Part shown: positions 16,659 through 25,257 of the stretch, in pieces | Layout of the letters: the number at the start of each line of letters is the position of its first letter | Position numbering within the stretch: the first letter of the stretch is position 1 | NCBI RefSeq assembly: GCF_001658025.2 | Contig: NZ_CP014007.2 | Span: forward strand, 310,001-374,000 | Origin: Kosakonia oryzae | GTDB taxonomy: Bacteria; Pseudomonadota; Gammaproteobacteria; Enterobacterales; Enterobacteriaceae | DNA: 64,000 nucleotides | Direction of reading: 5' to 3' | Program-made: the position numbers and the translations under genes | The notes under the pieces: model-generated | Seen by the model: the letters and a program-made list of their open reading frames with translations, nothing else | What the model was told of the DNA's origin: nothing | Databases searched by the model: none

Positions 16659-17709
16659 GCGCGACGCATTAAATCATATCCGGCAGTTTAGCAGCCGGCT
16701 TGACCGTTTCCGTAAATCCGCCGCTGGCTCCGGCGAGGGTAATCGCAGTACTCCACGACGTGGCAAAGCGACAAACAAACCGCCATCACGTAAAACCAAT
16801 GTGTTTAACGAGCAGGTTCGCTATGCCTGGCACGGCGCGTTGCAGGATCTGAAAAGCAAACCGCTGGCGACGTTCCTGACGGTGATGGTGATTGCCATCT
16901 CGCTGACGCTGCCGAGCGTTTGCTATATGGTCTACAAAAACGTCAACCAGGCAGCGTCGCAGTACTATCCGTCGCCGCAAATCACCGTCTATTTCGACAA
17001 AACGCTGGATGATAACGCCGCTCAGCAGGTGGTGGCCCAGCTCCAGTCCGAACAGGGCGTGGAGAAGGTGAACTATCTTTCCCGCGAAGATGCGCTTGGC
17101 GAGTTCCGTAACTGGTCCGGGTTTGGCGGTGCGCTGGATATGCTGGAAGAGAACCCGCTGCCCGCCGTGGCGGTAGTGGTTCCGAAACTGGATTTTCAGA
17201 GCACGGATTCGCTGAATACGCTGCGCGATCGCATCTCTCATCTCCAGGGCATTGATGAAGTGCGTATGGACGATAGCTGGTTTGCGCGTCTGGCGTCGCT
17301 GACCGGGCTGGTCGGGCGCGTGTCGGCGATGATCGGCGTACTGATGGTGGCGGCCGTCTTCCTGGTTATCGGCAACAGCGTGCGGCTGAGTATTTTTGCC
17401 CGCCGCGATACCATCAACGTGCAGAAATTGATCGGCGCAACGGACGGTTTTATCCTGCGCCCGTTCCTGTATGGCGGCGCGTTGCTCGGCTTCTCCGGCG
17501 CGTTTTTATCGCTGATCCTGTCGGAGATTCTGGTGATGCGGCTCTCCTCGGCGGTTACCGAAGTGGCGAAAGTGTTCGGCACGCAGTTCGAGCTAAGCGG
17601 CTTGTCTTTTGACGAGTGCTTATTGCTGCTGCTGGTCTGTTCGATGATCGGTTGGATAGCTGCCTGGCTGGCGACGGTGCAACATTTACGTCACTTTACT
17701 CCCGATTAA
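16651..17709 (+). CDS. ftsX: FtsX, cell-division ABC transporter permease
   Basis: 352 residues, exactly the E. coli length, when started at the GTG at 16651 (preceded by GGAGGCCAGGCG). A cytoplasmic basic N-terminus, helix 1 ([19 protein letters not shown]), a large periplasmic loop (about residues 95-220) that contacts EnvC, then three more helices. A reading frame extends back to an ATG at 16624 inside ftsE, but that lacks support. Last gene of the ftsYEX operon; an inverted repeat follows. Confidence 0.95.
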   Translation: MNKRDALNHIRQFSSRLDRFRKSAAGSGEGNRSTPRRGKATNKPPSRKTNVFNEQVRYAWHGALQDLKSKPLATFLTVMVIAISLTLPSVCYMVYKNVNQAASQYYPSPQITVYFDKTLDDNAAQQVVAQLQSEQGVEKVNYLSREDALGEFRNWSGFGGALDMLEENPLPAVAVVVPKLDFQSTDSLNTLRDRISHLQGIDEVRMDDSWFARLASLTGLVGRVSAMIGVLMVAAVFLVIGNSVRLSIFARRDTINVQKLIGATDGFILRPFLYGGALLGFSGAFLSLILSEILVMRLSSAVTEVAKVFGTQFELSGLSFDECLLLLLVCSMIGWIAAWLATVQHLRHFTPD

Positions 17710-17721
17710 AAAAACTCTGGT

Positions 17722-17768
17722 ATACTCTTTCCCTGCAATGAAGTATTCCCGTAGCAGGGAAAGCGTAT
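17722..17768. repeat. Long inverted repeat between ftsX and rpoH
   Basis: ATACTCTTTCCCTGC (17722-17736) pairs with GCAGGGAAAGCGTAT (17754-17768) with a single mismatch and a 17-base loop. There is no T-run, so it is not a standard intrinsic terminator. It may end or slow ftsYEX transcripts or structure the distal rpoH leader. Confidence 0.6.
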
Positions 17769-17832
17769 CGCCCCTTTCTGATGTTTTCCTTGCACCGGCT
17801 TTTTCATCCAGTTGTCACAATTTGTGCGTAAT

Positions 17833-17878
17833 TTATTCACAAGGCGACATGGAACTTGTGGATAAAATCACTGTCTGA
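17833..17878 (+). promoter_or_regulatory. rpoH promoter region: sigma-E promoter with two DnaA boxes
   Basis: A sigma-E promoter is readable as GAACTT (17852-17857), 16 bases, then TCTGA (17874-17878), corresponding to E. coli rpoH P3. Two DnaA boxes lie here: TTATTCACA at 17833-17841, and the reverse-complement form TTGTGGATAA at 17856-17865, which overlaps the 3' end of the -35 hexamer. DnaA repression of rpoH promoters is known in E. coli. Confidence 0.85.
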
Positions 17879-17979
17879 TAAAAGTGTGAATGCTAATCTC
17901 GTTGCTCATAAGGACTGGCATGTTTGTTGCCTGATGGGGACAGACCGCCGCCAGTGGAAAGTAAATTGAGAGGATTTGA

Positions 17980-18837
17980 ATGACCAAAGAAATGCAAACT
18001 TTAGCTTTAGCCCCTGTTGGTAACCTGGAATCTTACGTCCGGGCCGCTAACGCATGGCCGATGTTGACGGCTGATGAAGAGCGGGCACTGGCTGAAAAGC
18101 TGCATTACCAGGGCGATCTGGAAGCAGCGAAAAAGCTGATTCTGTCTCACCTGCGCTTTGTTGTTCATATTGCTCGTAATTACTCGGGCTATGGTCTGCC
18201 GCAGGCGGATCTTATCCAGGAAGGTAATATCGGCCTGATGAAAGCTGTGCGTCGCTTCAACCCGGAAGTGGGTGTGCGACTGGTTTCCTTCGCCGTGCAC
18301 TGGATCAAAGCTGAGATCCACGAGTATGTGCTGCGCAACTGGCGTATCGTGAAAGTGGCAACCACCAAAGCACAGCGCAAACTGTTCTTTAATCTGCGTA
18401 AAGCGAAACAGCGTCTGGGCTGGTTTAACCAGGACGAAGTCGAAATGGTGGCCCGTGAACTGGGTGTGACCAGCAAAGACGTGCGTGAAATGGAATCGCG
18501 TATGGCGGCGCAGGACATGACGTTTGATATGTCCCCGGACGATGACGCCCAGGACAGCCAGCCGATGGCTCCGGTGCTCTATTTGCAGGATAAATCGTCG
18601 AACTTTGCCGATGGCATTGAAGACGACAACTGGGAAGAGCAGGCCGCTAACAAGCTGACCGACGCAATGAAAGGGCTGGACGAACGCAGCCAGCAGATCA
18701 TCCGCGCCCGCTGGCTGGACGAAGAGAACAAGTCCACGCTGCAGGAGCTGGCCGACCGCTACGGCGTTTCCGCCGAGCGCGTACGACAGTTGGAAAAGAA
18801 CGCGATGAAAAAACTGCGCGCTGCTATCGAAGCGTAA
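17980..18837 (+). CDS. rpoH: RpoH, heat-shock sigma factor (sigma-32)
   Basis: 285-residue alternative sigma factor directing transcription of chaperone and protease genes. Region 2 ([19 protein letters not shown]), the RpoH-specific [12 protein letters not shown] box (RpoH box) and the region 4.2 helix-turn-helix ([19 protein letters not shown]) are all present. The first coding bases ATGCAAACTTTAGCTTTAGCCC correspond to the downstream box of the E. coli translational thermosensor, so heat control at translation is likely kept. Ribosome-binding site GAGAGGA. Followed by a strong terminator. Confidence 0.97.
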   Translation: MTKEMQTLALAPVGNLESYVRAANAWPMLTADEERALAEKLHYQGDLEAAKKLILSHLRFVVHIARNYSGYGLPQADLIQEGNIGLMKAVRRFNPEVGVRLVSFAVHWIKAEIHEYVLRNWRIVKVATTKAQRKLFFNLRKAKQRLGWFNQDEVEMVARELGVTSKDVREMESRMAAQDMTFDMSPDDDAQDSQPMAPVLYLQDKSSNFADGIEDDNWEEQAANKLTDAMKGLDERSQQIIRARWLDEENKSTLQELADRYGVSAERVRQLEKNAMKKLRAAIEA

Positions 18838-18853
18838 GCGTAAGCAGTGAACA

Positions 18854-18893
18854 AGCCGGGTCGGCGCAAGCCTCGCCCGGCTTTTTGTTTTTT
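18854..18893 (+). terminator. rpoH terminator
   Basis: AGCCGGG (18854-18860) and CCCGGCT (18876-18882) form the stem, followed by TTTTG and a further T-run. It lies just after the rpoH stop and abuts the end of the convergent MocR-type gene. Confidence 0.88.
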
Positions 18894-20387
18894 TTAACGC
18901 GCTGCGTTTTTGCTTCCCGGCGCTTCGCGTATCAGTTCTGCAAGCCCGGCAAACACCGGCTCCATCTCCTCTTCCTCCATCGCTGCAAATCCCATCAACA
19001 GGCCGCGCGCTGGCGTGTCGCCGCTGTAATAACGCGAAAGCGGCCGCACCAGAATGCCACGCGCGTTAGCCGTTTGCGCCAGCGCCACGTCATCGCAGGT
19101 AGCAGGCAACGACAGCACCAGATGCAGCCCGGCATTATCGTTAAACTCGCTAAGCGCCTCTTTGCCAAGATAATCGGTGATAAGTTGCGCCAGCCGCGCG
19201 CGGCGTCGGGCGTACAGCAACCGCATCCGGCGGATATGCGCCGTGTAATGCCCCTCACGGATAAACTGCGCCAGCGCTTCCTGATCCAGCAAACGCCCGC
19301 CGCGATAGAGTTCGGCATGCGCAGTTTTAAGCGCCTGCATCAGCGGACGCGGCAACACCAGATAACCGAGCCGCAGCCCAGGGTAGAGCGTTTTACTGAA
19401 CGTACCGGTATAAATCACCGGCGCATTGTCCACCAACCCCTGCAAAGCGGGAATGGGCTGGCCCGAGAAGCGAAATTCGCTGTCGTAATCATCCTCAATA
19501 ATCCAGCTACCGGTTTGCCGCGCCAGCGCTAATAGCCGCTGGCGGCGTTCCAGACTCATCACGCAGCCCAGCGGATACTGGTGCGAGGGCGTGACGAAAA
19601 TGAGTTTCGGCGGCACATCGCCTGGTTCCGGCGGGTTCATCCCGGATCTGTCAACTTCGATGGCCTGCAAGTTAACGCCATTTACCGCCAGCACATTACG
19701 AATTCCCCAGTAGGCTGGCTCCTCAATCCACGCCAGATCGCCCGGATTGCACAGCATGCGCGATACCAGATCGATGGCCTGATGAATGCCTTCCGTAATC
19801 AGGATCTGCTCCGCGCTACAGCGAACCGATCGCGTGACCCGCAAATACTCCACCAGCGCCTGCTGCAGCGCGATGCTGCCGCCAGCGTTGCTATAAGAAA
19901 GCTGTATTGCCTGCGGTTTTCGACTTACGCGAGACTGTATTTTTCGCAACAGCGCATGCGGGAACGCGTTGATATCCGGGACGCCAGGCAGAAACGCGCC
20001 CCACTGGCGCGCGCTGGCATTGCTGTGGCTCAGCAGATGCTGACCGCGGGCGGAAAGCTGTGAAGGCAGGCTGGCGCTGAGTTTTTCGCCCGCTGTCATG
20101 GGCGCGGAAAGCAGGCTGTCCGGGACGGTGCCGGCCACAAAGGTGCCGCTGCCGGTACGGGAAACAACATAGCCTTCGGCCAGTAGCTGCTCATACACCG
20201 TCAGCACCGTATTGCGCGACAGATTCAGTTGCGCGGCTAGATCGCGGCTCGGCGGCAGGCGGCTTTGTGTCGGCAGGCTACCGTCGAGTATCGACAGGCG
20301 AATCGCGTTATATAATTTCTTATGCAGCTTGCCTTCGTGCTGCTCGTCCAGACGCAGCTGCAGCAAGTCAGAGACGAGTGAGCGCAA
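18894..20387 (-). CDS. MocR/GabR-type transcriptional regulator
   Basis: 497-residue MocR-family regulator: an N-terminal GntR winged helix (about residues 15-85, with RLPPSRDLAAQLNLSRNTV) joined to an aminotransferase fold I domain (about 120-480) containing a YTGTFSKTLYPGLRLGYL block in which the lysine should bind pyridoxal phosphate. Such proteins (GabR, PdxR, TauR) sense amino compounds through PLP. The TTG start at 20387 has a GAGGG site six bases upstream. It is divergent from a GABA transaminase gene 103 bases away, so control of GABA or a related amine catabolism is the likely role. It is absent from this place in E. coli. Confidence 0.88.
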   Translation of the reverse strand: MRSLVSDLLQLRLDEQHEGKLHKKLYNAIRLSILDGSLPTQSRLPPSRDLAAQLNLSRNTVLTVYEQLLAEGYVVSRTGSGTFVAGTVPDSLLSAPMTAGEKLSASLPSQLSARGQHLLSHSNASARQWGAFLPGVPDINAFPHALLRKIQSRVSRKPQAIQLSYSNAGGSIALQQALVEYLRVTRSVRCSAEQILITEGIHQAIDLVSRMLCNPGDLAWIEEPAYWGIRNVLAVNGVNLQAIEVDRSGMNPPEPGDVPPKLIFVTPSHQYPLGCVMSLERRQRLLALARQTGSWIIEDDYDSEFRFSGQPIPALQGLVDNAPVIYTGTFSKTLYPGLRLGYLVLPRPLMQALKTAHAELYRGGRLLDQEALAQFIREGHYTAHIRRMRLLYARRRARLAQLITDYLGKEALSEFNDNAGLHLVLSLPATCDDVALAQTANARGILVRPLSRYYSGDTPARGLLMGFAAMEEEEMEPVFAGLAELIREAPGSKNAAR

Positions 20388-20411
20388 TTGGATCCCTCAA
20401 TTATTCAAAAC

Positions 20412-20432
20412 TGGTACTCGATTATAGAACCA
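20412..20432. promoter_or_regulatory. Candidate operator between MocR gene and transaminase gene
   Basis: TGGTACT (20412-20418) and AGAACCA (20426-20432) form an interrupted inverted repeat around a central ATTATA-like stretch, midway between the two divergent starts. It is a plausible binding site for the MocR regulator. This is by inspection only. Confidence 0.4.
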
Positions 20433-20490
20433 CTTATGTCATGTTTTCACAACAGACGCAGCAACAACGAACACAGACGAGGGTAATCAG

Positions 20491-21756
20491 GTGAAGAATA
20501 ACGAACTACATCAGCGCCGTTTACAGGCGACGCCGCGCGGTATTGGAGTGATGTGCGGCTTTTATGCGGAAAAAGCAGAAAACGCCACATTGTGGGATGT
20601 CGAGGGCAATGAGGTCATCGACTTTGCCGCTGGTATCGCAGTACTTAACACCGGGCATCGTCACCCGAAAGTGATGGCCGCAGTGGAAAAGCAGTTGCAG
20701 GCATTTACGCACACCGCTTACCAAATCGTTCCTTACGAAAGCTATGTTTCGCTGGCGGAACGTATTAATGACCGCGTGCCAGTTGATGGCCCAGCGAAAA
20801 CGGCGTTTTTCTCAACCGGCGCGGAAGCGGTGGAGAACGCGGTGAAAATTGCCCGTGCTTACACCAAACGCGCTGGCGTGATTACCTTCGGCGGCGGTTT
20901 TCATGGTCGTACGTTTATGACCATGGCGCTGACCGGGAAAGTCGCACCGTACAAAATCGGGTTTGGTCCGTTCCCCGGCTCGATTTACCACGCGCAGTAT
21001 CCGAATGCGCTGCACGGCGTCAGTACCGAAGATGCGCTGAAAAGTCTCGAACGCATCTTTAAAGCGGATATCGCACCGGATCAGGTTGCGGCCATCCTGC
21101 TGGAGCCGGTCCAGGGCGAAGGCGGCTTTAACGTGGCGCCAGCGGATTTCATGAACGCGCTGCGCAAACTGTGCGACAACCACGGCATTCTGCTGATTGT
21201 TGATGAAGTGCAGAGCGGCTTTGCCCGTACCGGCAAATTGTTCGCGACCGAGTATTACGATGTTAAACCGGATCTGATCACCATGGCGAAAAGCCTGGCG
21301 GGCGGGTTGCCGCTGTCTGCGGTAGCAGGGCGCGCAGAGGTGATGGATGCGCCTGCGCCTGGCGGGCTGGGCGGCACTTACGCCGGTAACCCGCTGGCGG
21401 TGGCTGCGGCACACGCGGTGCTGGATGTGATCGACGAAGAAAACCTCTGTGAACGCGCTAACCATCTGGGCAAACATCTGGTGGAAGTGCTGACGCAGGC
21501 AAAAGCGCAGTGCCCGTACATTGCGGATATCCGCGCGCAGGGTTCGATGGTGGCCGTGGAATTTAACGATCCCAGTACCGGCGCGCCATCGCCTGAATTT
21601 ACCAAACAGGTACAGGATAAGGCGCTGGCGGCAGGTGTGTTGCTGCTGAGTTGCGGCATATACGGCAACGTGATCCGTTTCCTCTATCCGTTAACCATTC
21701 CGGAAGTTCAGTTCCGCAAAGCGCTGGATATTATCCACCAGTCGCTGACCCGCTAA
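20491..21756 (+). CDS. gabT: 4-aminobutyrate (GABA) aminotransferase, GabT/PuuE type
   Basis: 421-residue class-III PLP aminotransferase, close to E. coli GabT and PuuE. Markers: TGAEAVENAVKIARA, the aromatic-rich GGFHGRT, VDEVQSGFARTG with the PLP-contacting Asp, and the Schiff-base lysine in MAKSLAGG. It converts GABA and 2-oxoglutarate to succinate semialdehyde and glutamate. The GTG start at 20491 has GAGG upstream. No succinate-semialdehyde dehydrogenase is adjacent, so it must rely on one elsewhere. A terminator follows. The gene symbol reflects family; puuE-like or goaG-like naming is equally possible. Confidence 0.88.
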   Translation: MKNNELHQRRLQATPRGIGVMCGFYAEKAENATLWDVEGNEVIDFAAGIAVLNTGHRHPKVMAAVEKQLQAFTHTAYQIVPYESYVSLAERINDRVPVDGPAKTAFFSTGAEAVENAVKIARAYTKRAGVITFGGGFHGRTFMTMALTGKVAPYKIGFGPFPGSIYHAQYPNALHGVSTEDALKSLERIFKADIAPDQVAAILLEPVQGEGGFNVAPADFMNALRKLCDNHGILLIVDEVQSGFARTGKLFATEYYDVKPDLITMAKSLAGGLPLSAVAGRAEVMDAPAPGGLGGTYAGNPLAVAAAHAVLDVIDEENLCERANHLGKHLVEVLTQAKAQCPYIADIRAQGSMVAVEFNDPSTGAPSPEFTKQVQDKALAAGVLLLSCGIYGNVIRFLYPLTIPEVQFRKALDIIHQSLTR

Positions 21757-21762
21757 TTATTC

Positions 21763-21786
21763 AGCCGCCTTATGGGCGGCTTTTTT
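21763..21786 (+). terminator. Terminator after the GABA transaminase gene
   Basis: AGCCGCC (21763-21769), loop TTAT, GGGCGGC (21774-21780), then six T's: a textbook intrinsic terminator. Confidence 0.9.
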
Positions 21787-21856
21787 ACAGCGTGTCATCA
21801 CTCTGTCGCATAACCTTCAAAATTGTTATTCCATATTCTGAAAAATGGGGTATGTT

Positions 21857-21876
21857 TTAGCAGAGTATGCTGCTAA
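21857..21876 (+). repeat. Inverted repeat in the livJ leader
   Basis: TTAGCAG and CTGCTAA separated by AGTATG, 120 bases before livJ. It can form a hairpin at the 5' end of the livJ mRNA or be a protein site. Purpose unknown. Confidence 0.5.
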
Positions 21877-21997
21877 GGCACGGGCAGAATGTCTAATAAC
21901 TACTATCATATTCTTTGCTTATGATGGTAATCAAAATAATGTGCCGCATAACAACATCACAACAAATGCAATAACCATAACAATGGGGAAACTCAGG

Positions 21998-23101
21998 ATG
22001 AAAATGAAGGGCAAAGCGTTACTGGCAGGATGTATTGCGTTAGCAATGAGCAACGTGGCATTCGCCAAAGATATTAAAGTTGCCGTTGTCGGTGCGATGT
22101 CCGGTCCGGTTGCGCAGTATGGCGACCAGGAATTTACCGGCGCTGAGCAGGCTATCGCAGACATCAACGCGAAGGGCGGCATCAAAGGCGACAAACTGGT
22201 AGCGGTAAAATATGACGATGCGTGTGACCCGAAACAAGCGGTTGCAGTAGCCAACAAAGTGGTCAACGACGGCATCAAATATGTTATCGGTCACCTGTGC
22301 TCCTCTTCTACTCAGCCTGCGTCTGATATTTATGAAGACGAAGGTATTCTGATGATCACGCCTGCGGCGACAGCGCCGGAGCTGACCGCGCGCGGTTACA
22401 AACTGACGCTGCGCACGACTGGTCTGGATTCCGATCAGGGCCCGACCGCGGCGAAATACATTCTGGATAAAGTGAAACCGCAGCGCATCGCGGTCATCCA
22501 CGACAAACAGCAGTATGGTGAAGGTCTGGCGCGTGCGGTGCAGGATGGCCTGAAAAAAGGCGGCGCCAACGTGGTGTTCTTTGACGGTATCACCGCCGGT
22601 GAGAAAGATTTTTCCACGCTGGTGGCGCGTCTGAAGAAAGAGAACATCGATTTCGTTTACTACGGCGGCTATCACCCGGAAATGGGTCAGATCCTGCGTC
22701 AGTCACGCGCGGCTGGCCTGAAAACTCAGTTTATGGGTCCGGAAGGCGTAGCGAACGTCTCCCTGTCTAACATCGCGGGCGATTCAGCAGAAGGCATGCT
22801 GGTGACGAAGCCGAAGAACTACGATCAGATCCCGGCGAACAAACCGATTGTTGATGCTATCAAAGCGAAGAAACAGGATCCGAGCGGCGCATTCGTGTGG
22901 ACCACCTACGCAGCCGTACAGTCTCTGGCGGCAGGTCTGAACCAGACTGCGGAACCGGACGCGATTGCCACTTACCTGAAAGGGCACACTGTTGATACCG
23001 TGATGGGTCCGCTGTCATGGGATCAGAAGGGCGATCTGAAGGGCTTTGAGTTTGGTGTGTTTACCTGGCACGCGAACGGTACGGCGACTGACGCTAAGTA
23101 A
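21998..23101 (+). CDS. livJ: LivJ, Leu/Ile/Val-binding periplasmic protein
   Basis: 367 residues, the E. coli length, from the ATG at 21998 (GG-rich site CTCAGG ahead; an apparent extension to 21845 is untranslated leader). Signal peptide [18 protein letters not shown]...AFA cleaved before KD. It has the type I periplasmic-binding fold with [20 protein letters not shown] and [10 protein letters not shown] ligand-site blocks, and the conserved ACDPKQ/GHLC cysteine pair that forms a disulfide. It delivers branched-chain amino acids to LivHMGF encoded downstream. Likely controlled by Lrp. Confidence 0.96.
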   Translation: MKMKGKALLAGCIALAMSNVAFAKDIKVAVVGAMSGPVAQYGDQEFTGAEQAIADINAKGGIKGDKLVAVKYDDACDPKQAVAVANKVVNDGIKYVIGHLCSSSTQPASDIYEDEGILMITPAATAPELTARGYKLTLRTTGLDSDQGPTAAKYILDKVKPQRIAVIHDKQQYGEGLARAVQDGLKKGGANVVFFDGITAGEKDFSTLVARLKKENIDFVYYGGYHPEMGQILRQSRAAGLKTQFMGPEGVANVSLSNIAGDSAEGMLVTKPKNYDQIPANKPIVDAIKAKKQDPSGAFVWTTYAAVQSLAAGLNQTAEPDAIATYLKGHTVDTVMGPLSWDQKGDLKGFEFGVFTWHANGTATDAK

Positions 23102-23113
23102 TTTTATGAACTG

Positions 23114-23241
23114 ACCGTCGCCTTTCGCGCCGCAGATGCGTTGGCTGCATTCACTTACCCCGGTCACTTACTTCAGTAAGCTTCCGGGGATAAGCGAACT
23201 TGCCGCCTTCCTGCGCCACGGAATTCCTGGTCAGAAGATCG
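23114..23241. repeat. ERIC (intergenic repeat unit) element
   Basis: The segment carries the ERIC core: CACTTACCCCGG...CACTTACTTCAGTAAG...CTTCCGGGGATAAG, the reverse complement of the two conserved arms used as ERIC landmarks, flanked by GCGTTGGCTGC on one side and CTTGCCGCCTTCCTGC on the other. The nested palindrome (CCCCGG/CCGGGG around CTTAC/GTAAG) folds strongly. It sits between the livJ stop and its terminator, so it is transcribed as part of the livJ 3' untranslated region. Outer limits are approximate. Confidence 0.85.
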
Positions 23242-23250
23242 TTATTTTCT

Positions 23251-23285
23251 ATGCCGGGCAAGCAGACGCTACCCGGCATTTTTTA
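23251..23285. terminator. Terminator between livJ and panM
   Basis: ATGCCGGG (23251-23258) and CCCGGCAT (23272-23279), followed by a T-run on the plus strand that runs into the panM stop codon. It ends livJ transcripts and perhaps panM on the other strand. Confidence 0.85.
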
Positions 23286-23666
23286 TCGTTTTTCCCAGCC
23301 ATTTTCCTGCGCGGTAAAGCCCAGCGTCTGAGCGAATGCCGCCATCACATTGCGATCTTCGACACCAATATCGGCAATCCACCAACTGGTAATGCTGGGA
23401 TTATCACGAATCACTTCTTCAACAAGATACTGCCCGACGCCGCGACGGCGGGTGATATCGCGCACGCGCAGCGAATCCAGCGCGCCTTCGGTGCCGCGCA
23501 GGGTTACGCGCACGGCGGCCAGCAGGCGATCGTTAAAGCGGGCCGCATAAATGCGGTGGTCGTCATCCACTTCAAGGGATGCGGGGGAGTATTCCGGCCA
23601 GACTTTCGCTAAATCAATATGATCCTGCTCGGTAAAAGTGACCAGTCGGATGATAGTCAATTTCAT
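23283..23666 (-). CDS. panM: PanM (PanZ), aspartate decarboxylase maturation factor
   Basis: 127-residue GNAT-fold protein, the E. coli PanM length, started at the ATG at 23666. It binds acetyl-CoA and triggers self-cleavage of the PanD zymogen, limiting beta-alanine for coenzyme A synthesis. The acetyl-CoA loop RDITRRRGVGQYL matches the GNAT RxxGxG/A motif. It lies between livJ and livK on the opposite strand, as in E. coli. Confidence 0.93.
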   Translation of the reverse strand: MKLTIIRLVTFTEQDHIDLAKVWPEYSPASLEVDDDHRIYAARFNDRLLAAVRVTLRGTEGALDSLRVRDITRRRGVGQYLVEEVIRDNPSITSWWIADIGVEDRNVMAAFAQTLGFTAQENGWEKR

Positions 23667-24093
23667 GTACAGCTTGTCCAAAACGCAAAAGATAGTGTGA
23701 GTGTAATCAATTTCATCGGCCGGGGAGGGAGAGTTTTTTAGTTTTCATTCGACAGGTGAATAATTTTGCCGCAGACGCTCAGCCAGTGTGAAACATCAGG
23801 GATCGAAAAACAGGCAGCATTTTAACCTGATTGGTAGTGATTTATTCCGCTTTATGTACCATTATTTTATGCTGGCAATGGGACTTTTTTTGTTTATCTC
23901 CGATTAAATACAGAATATTATCTGTGCTTAATCGCCTGAAAAATAGAGGATTTAGTCTGGTTTTTGCCAAAAAACTGCGCTAAACCATTAAAGGCGCTGG
24001 TAAAAATAGCGTTGTGCATTAAAAGTACAGAATGCTTTTTAACCATAAAAAAACAAAATTATTACACGACATCACGAATGGGGATTTACAACA
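23667..24093. other. panM-livK spacer, livK control region
   Basis: About 430 bases, AT-rich, with no credible gene. It should carry promoters for panM (minus) and livK (plus). I see an Lrp-like palindrome at 23911-23924 and many A/T tracts typical of Lrp-controlled leaders. The livK start has GGGGA about 9 bases upstream. Confidence 0.6.
23911..23924. promoter_or_regulatory. Candidate Lrp binding site upstream of livK
   Basis: CAGAATATTATCTG is one base short of the Lrp consensus YAGHAWATTWTDCTR and is otherwise a full match, including both arms. Lrp is known to repress livK and livJ in E. coli. Placed about 170 bases before livK. Confidence 0.55.
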
Positions 24094-25203
24094 ATGAAAA
24101 GGAACGCGAAGACATTAATCGCGGGAATGGTTGCACTTGCGATGTCTCACGCGGCCGTGGCGAAGGATATTAAAGTGGCGGTTGTCGGGGCGATGTCCGG
24201 TCCTGTTGCGCAGTGGGGCGACATGGAATTTAACGGCGCGCGCCAGGCTATCCACGATATCAACGCCAAAGGCGGAATCAAGGGCGACAAACTGGTTGCT
24301 GTTGAATACGACGACGCCTGTGACCCGAAACAAGCTGTTGCCGTCGCGAACAAAATCGTTAACGACGGTGTGAAATATGTGATTGGCCATCTCTGCTCCT
24401 CCTCCACGCAGCCTGCATCCGATATCTACGAAGACGAAGGTATTCTGATGATCACGCCAGGCGCGACGAACCCGGAACTGACTCAGCGCGGCTATCAGCA
24501 CATTATGCGCACTGCCGGGCTGGACTCTTCACAGGGGCCGACCGCCGCGAAATACATTCTGAATTCGGTTAAACCACAGCGTATCGCCATTATTCACGAT
24601 AAGCAGCAGTACGGCGAAGGTCTTGCGCGTTCCGTGCAGGAAGGGCTGAAAGCTGGCGGCGCAAACATTGTCTTCTTCGATGGCATCACCGCCGGGGAGA
24701 AAGATTTCTCCGCGCTTATCGCCCGTCTGCAAAAAGAAAATATCGATTTTGTCTACTACGGTGGTTATTACCCGGAGATGGGACAAATGCTGCGCCAGGC
24801 GCGCGCCAGTGGACTGAAAACCCAGTTTATGGGGCCGGAAGGCGTGGGTAACGCGTCTTTGTCTAACATCGCGGGCAATGCGGCGGAAGGCATGCTGGTG
24901 ACTATGCCGAAGCGCTATGACCAGGATCCGGCGAACCAGAGCATCGTCGATGCCCTGAAAGCGCAGAAGAAAGATGCGAGCGGGCCATATGTGTGGATCA
25001 CGTACGCCGCCGTGCAATCGCTGGCGACCGCGCTGGAGCGTACCGGCAGCGACGATCCGCTGACGCTTATCAAAGATTTAAAAGCCAACGGGGCTAAAAC
25101 CGTGATTGGGCCGCTGAACTGGGATGAAAAAGGCGATCTGAAAGGATTTGAGTTTGGCGTCTTCCAATGGCACGCCGATGGTTCGTCCTCTGTGGCGAAA
25201 TAA
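24094..25203 (+). CDS. livK: LivK, leucine-specific periplasmic binding protein
   Basis: 369 residues as in E. coli LivK. Signal peptide [23 protein letters not shown] cleaved before KD. It is a close paralogue of LivJ upstream: the first 100 mature residues are nearly the same, with the same ACDPKQ and GHLCSSS cysteines, while ligand-pocket and C-terminal stretches differ (WGDMEF here, YGDQEF in LivJ), consistent with leucine preference. First gene of livKHMGF. Confidence 0.95.
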   Translation: MKRNAKTLIAGMVALAMSHAAVAKDIKVAVVGAMSGPVAQWGDMEFNGARQAIHDINAKGGIKGDKLVAVEYDDACDPKQAVAVANKIVNDGVKYVIGHLCSSSTQPASDIYEDEGILMITPGATNPELTQRGYQHIMRTAGLDSSQGPTAAKYILNSVKPQRIAIIHDKQQYGEGLARSVQEGLKAGGANIVFFDGITAGEKDFSALIARLQKENIDFVYYGGYYPEMGQMLRQARASGLKTQFMGPEGVGNASLSNIAGNAAEGMLVTMPKRYDQDPANQSIVDALKAQKKDASGPYVWITYAAVQSLATALERTGSDDPLTLIKDLKANGAKTVIGPLNWDEKGDLKGFEFGVFQWHADGSSSVAK

Positions 25204-25257
25204 CTGTCATCCCGCTTCCAGGGCGCAATGCCCAGGAAGTTTTAAGAAGGTTAAGTT

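Noticed and set aside
23964-24173. Small frame upstream of livK
   Set aside because: Overlaps the livK start in another frame; sequence is typical of leader DNA.
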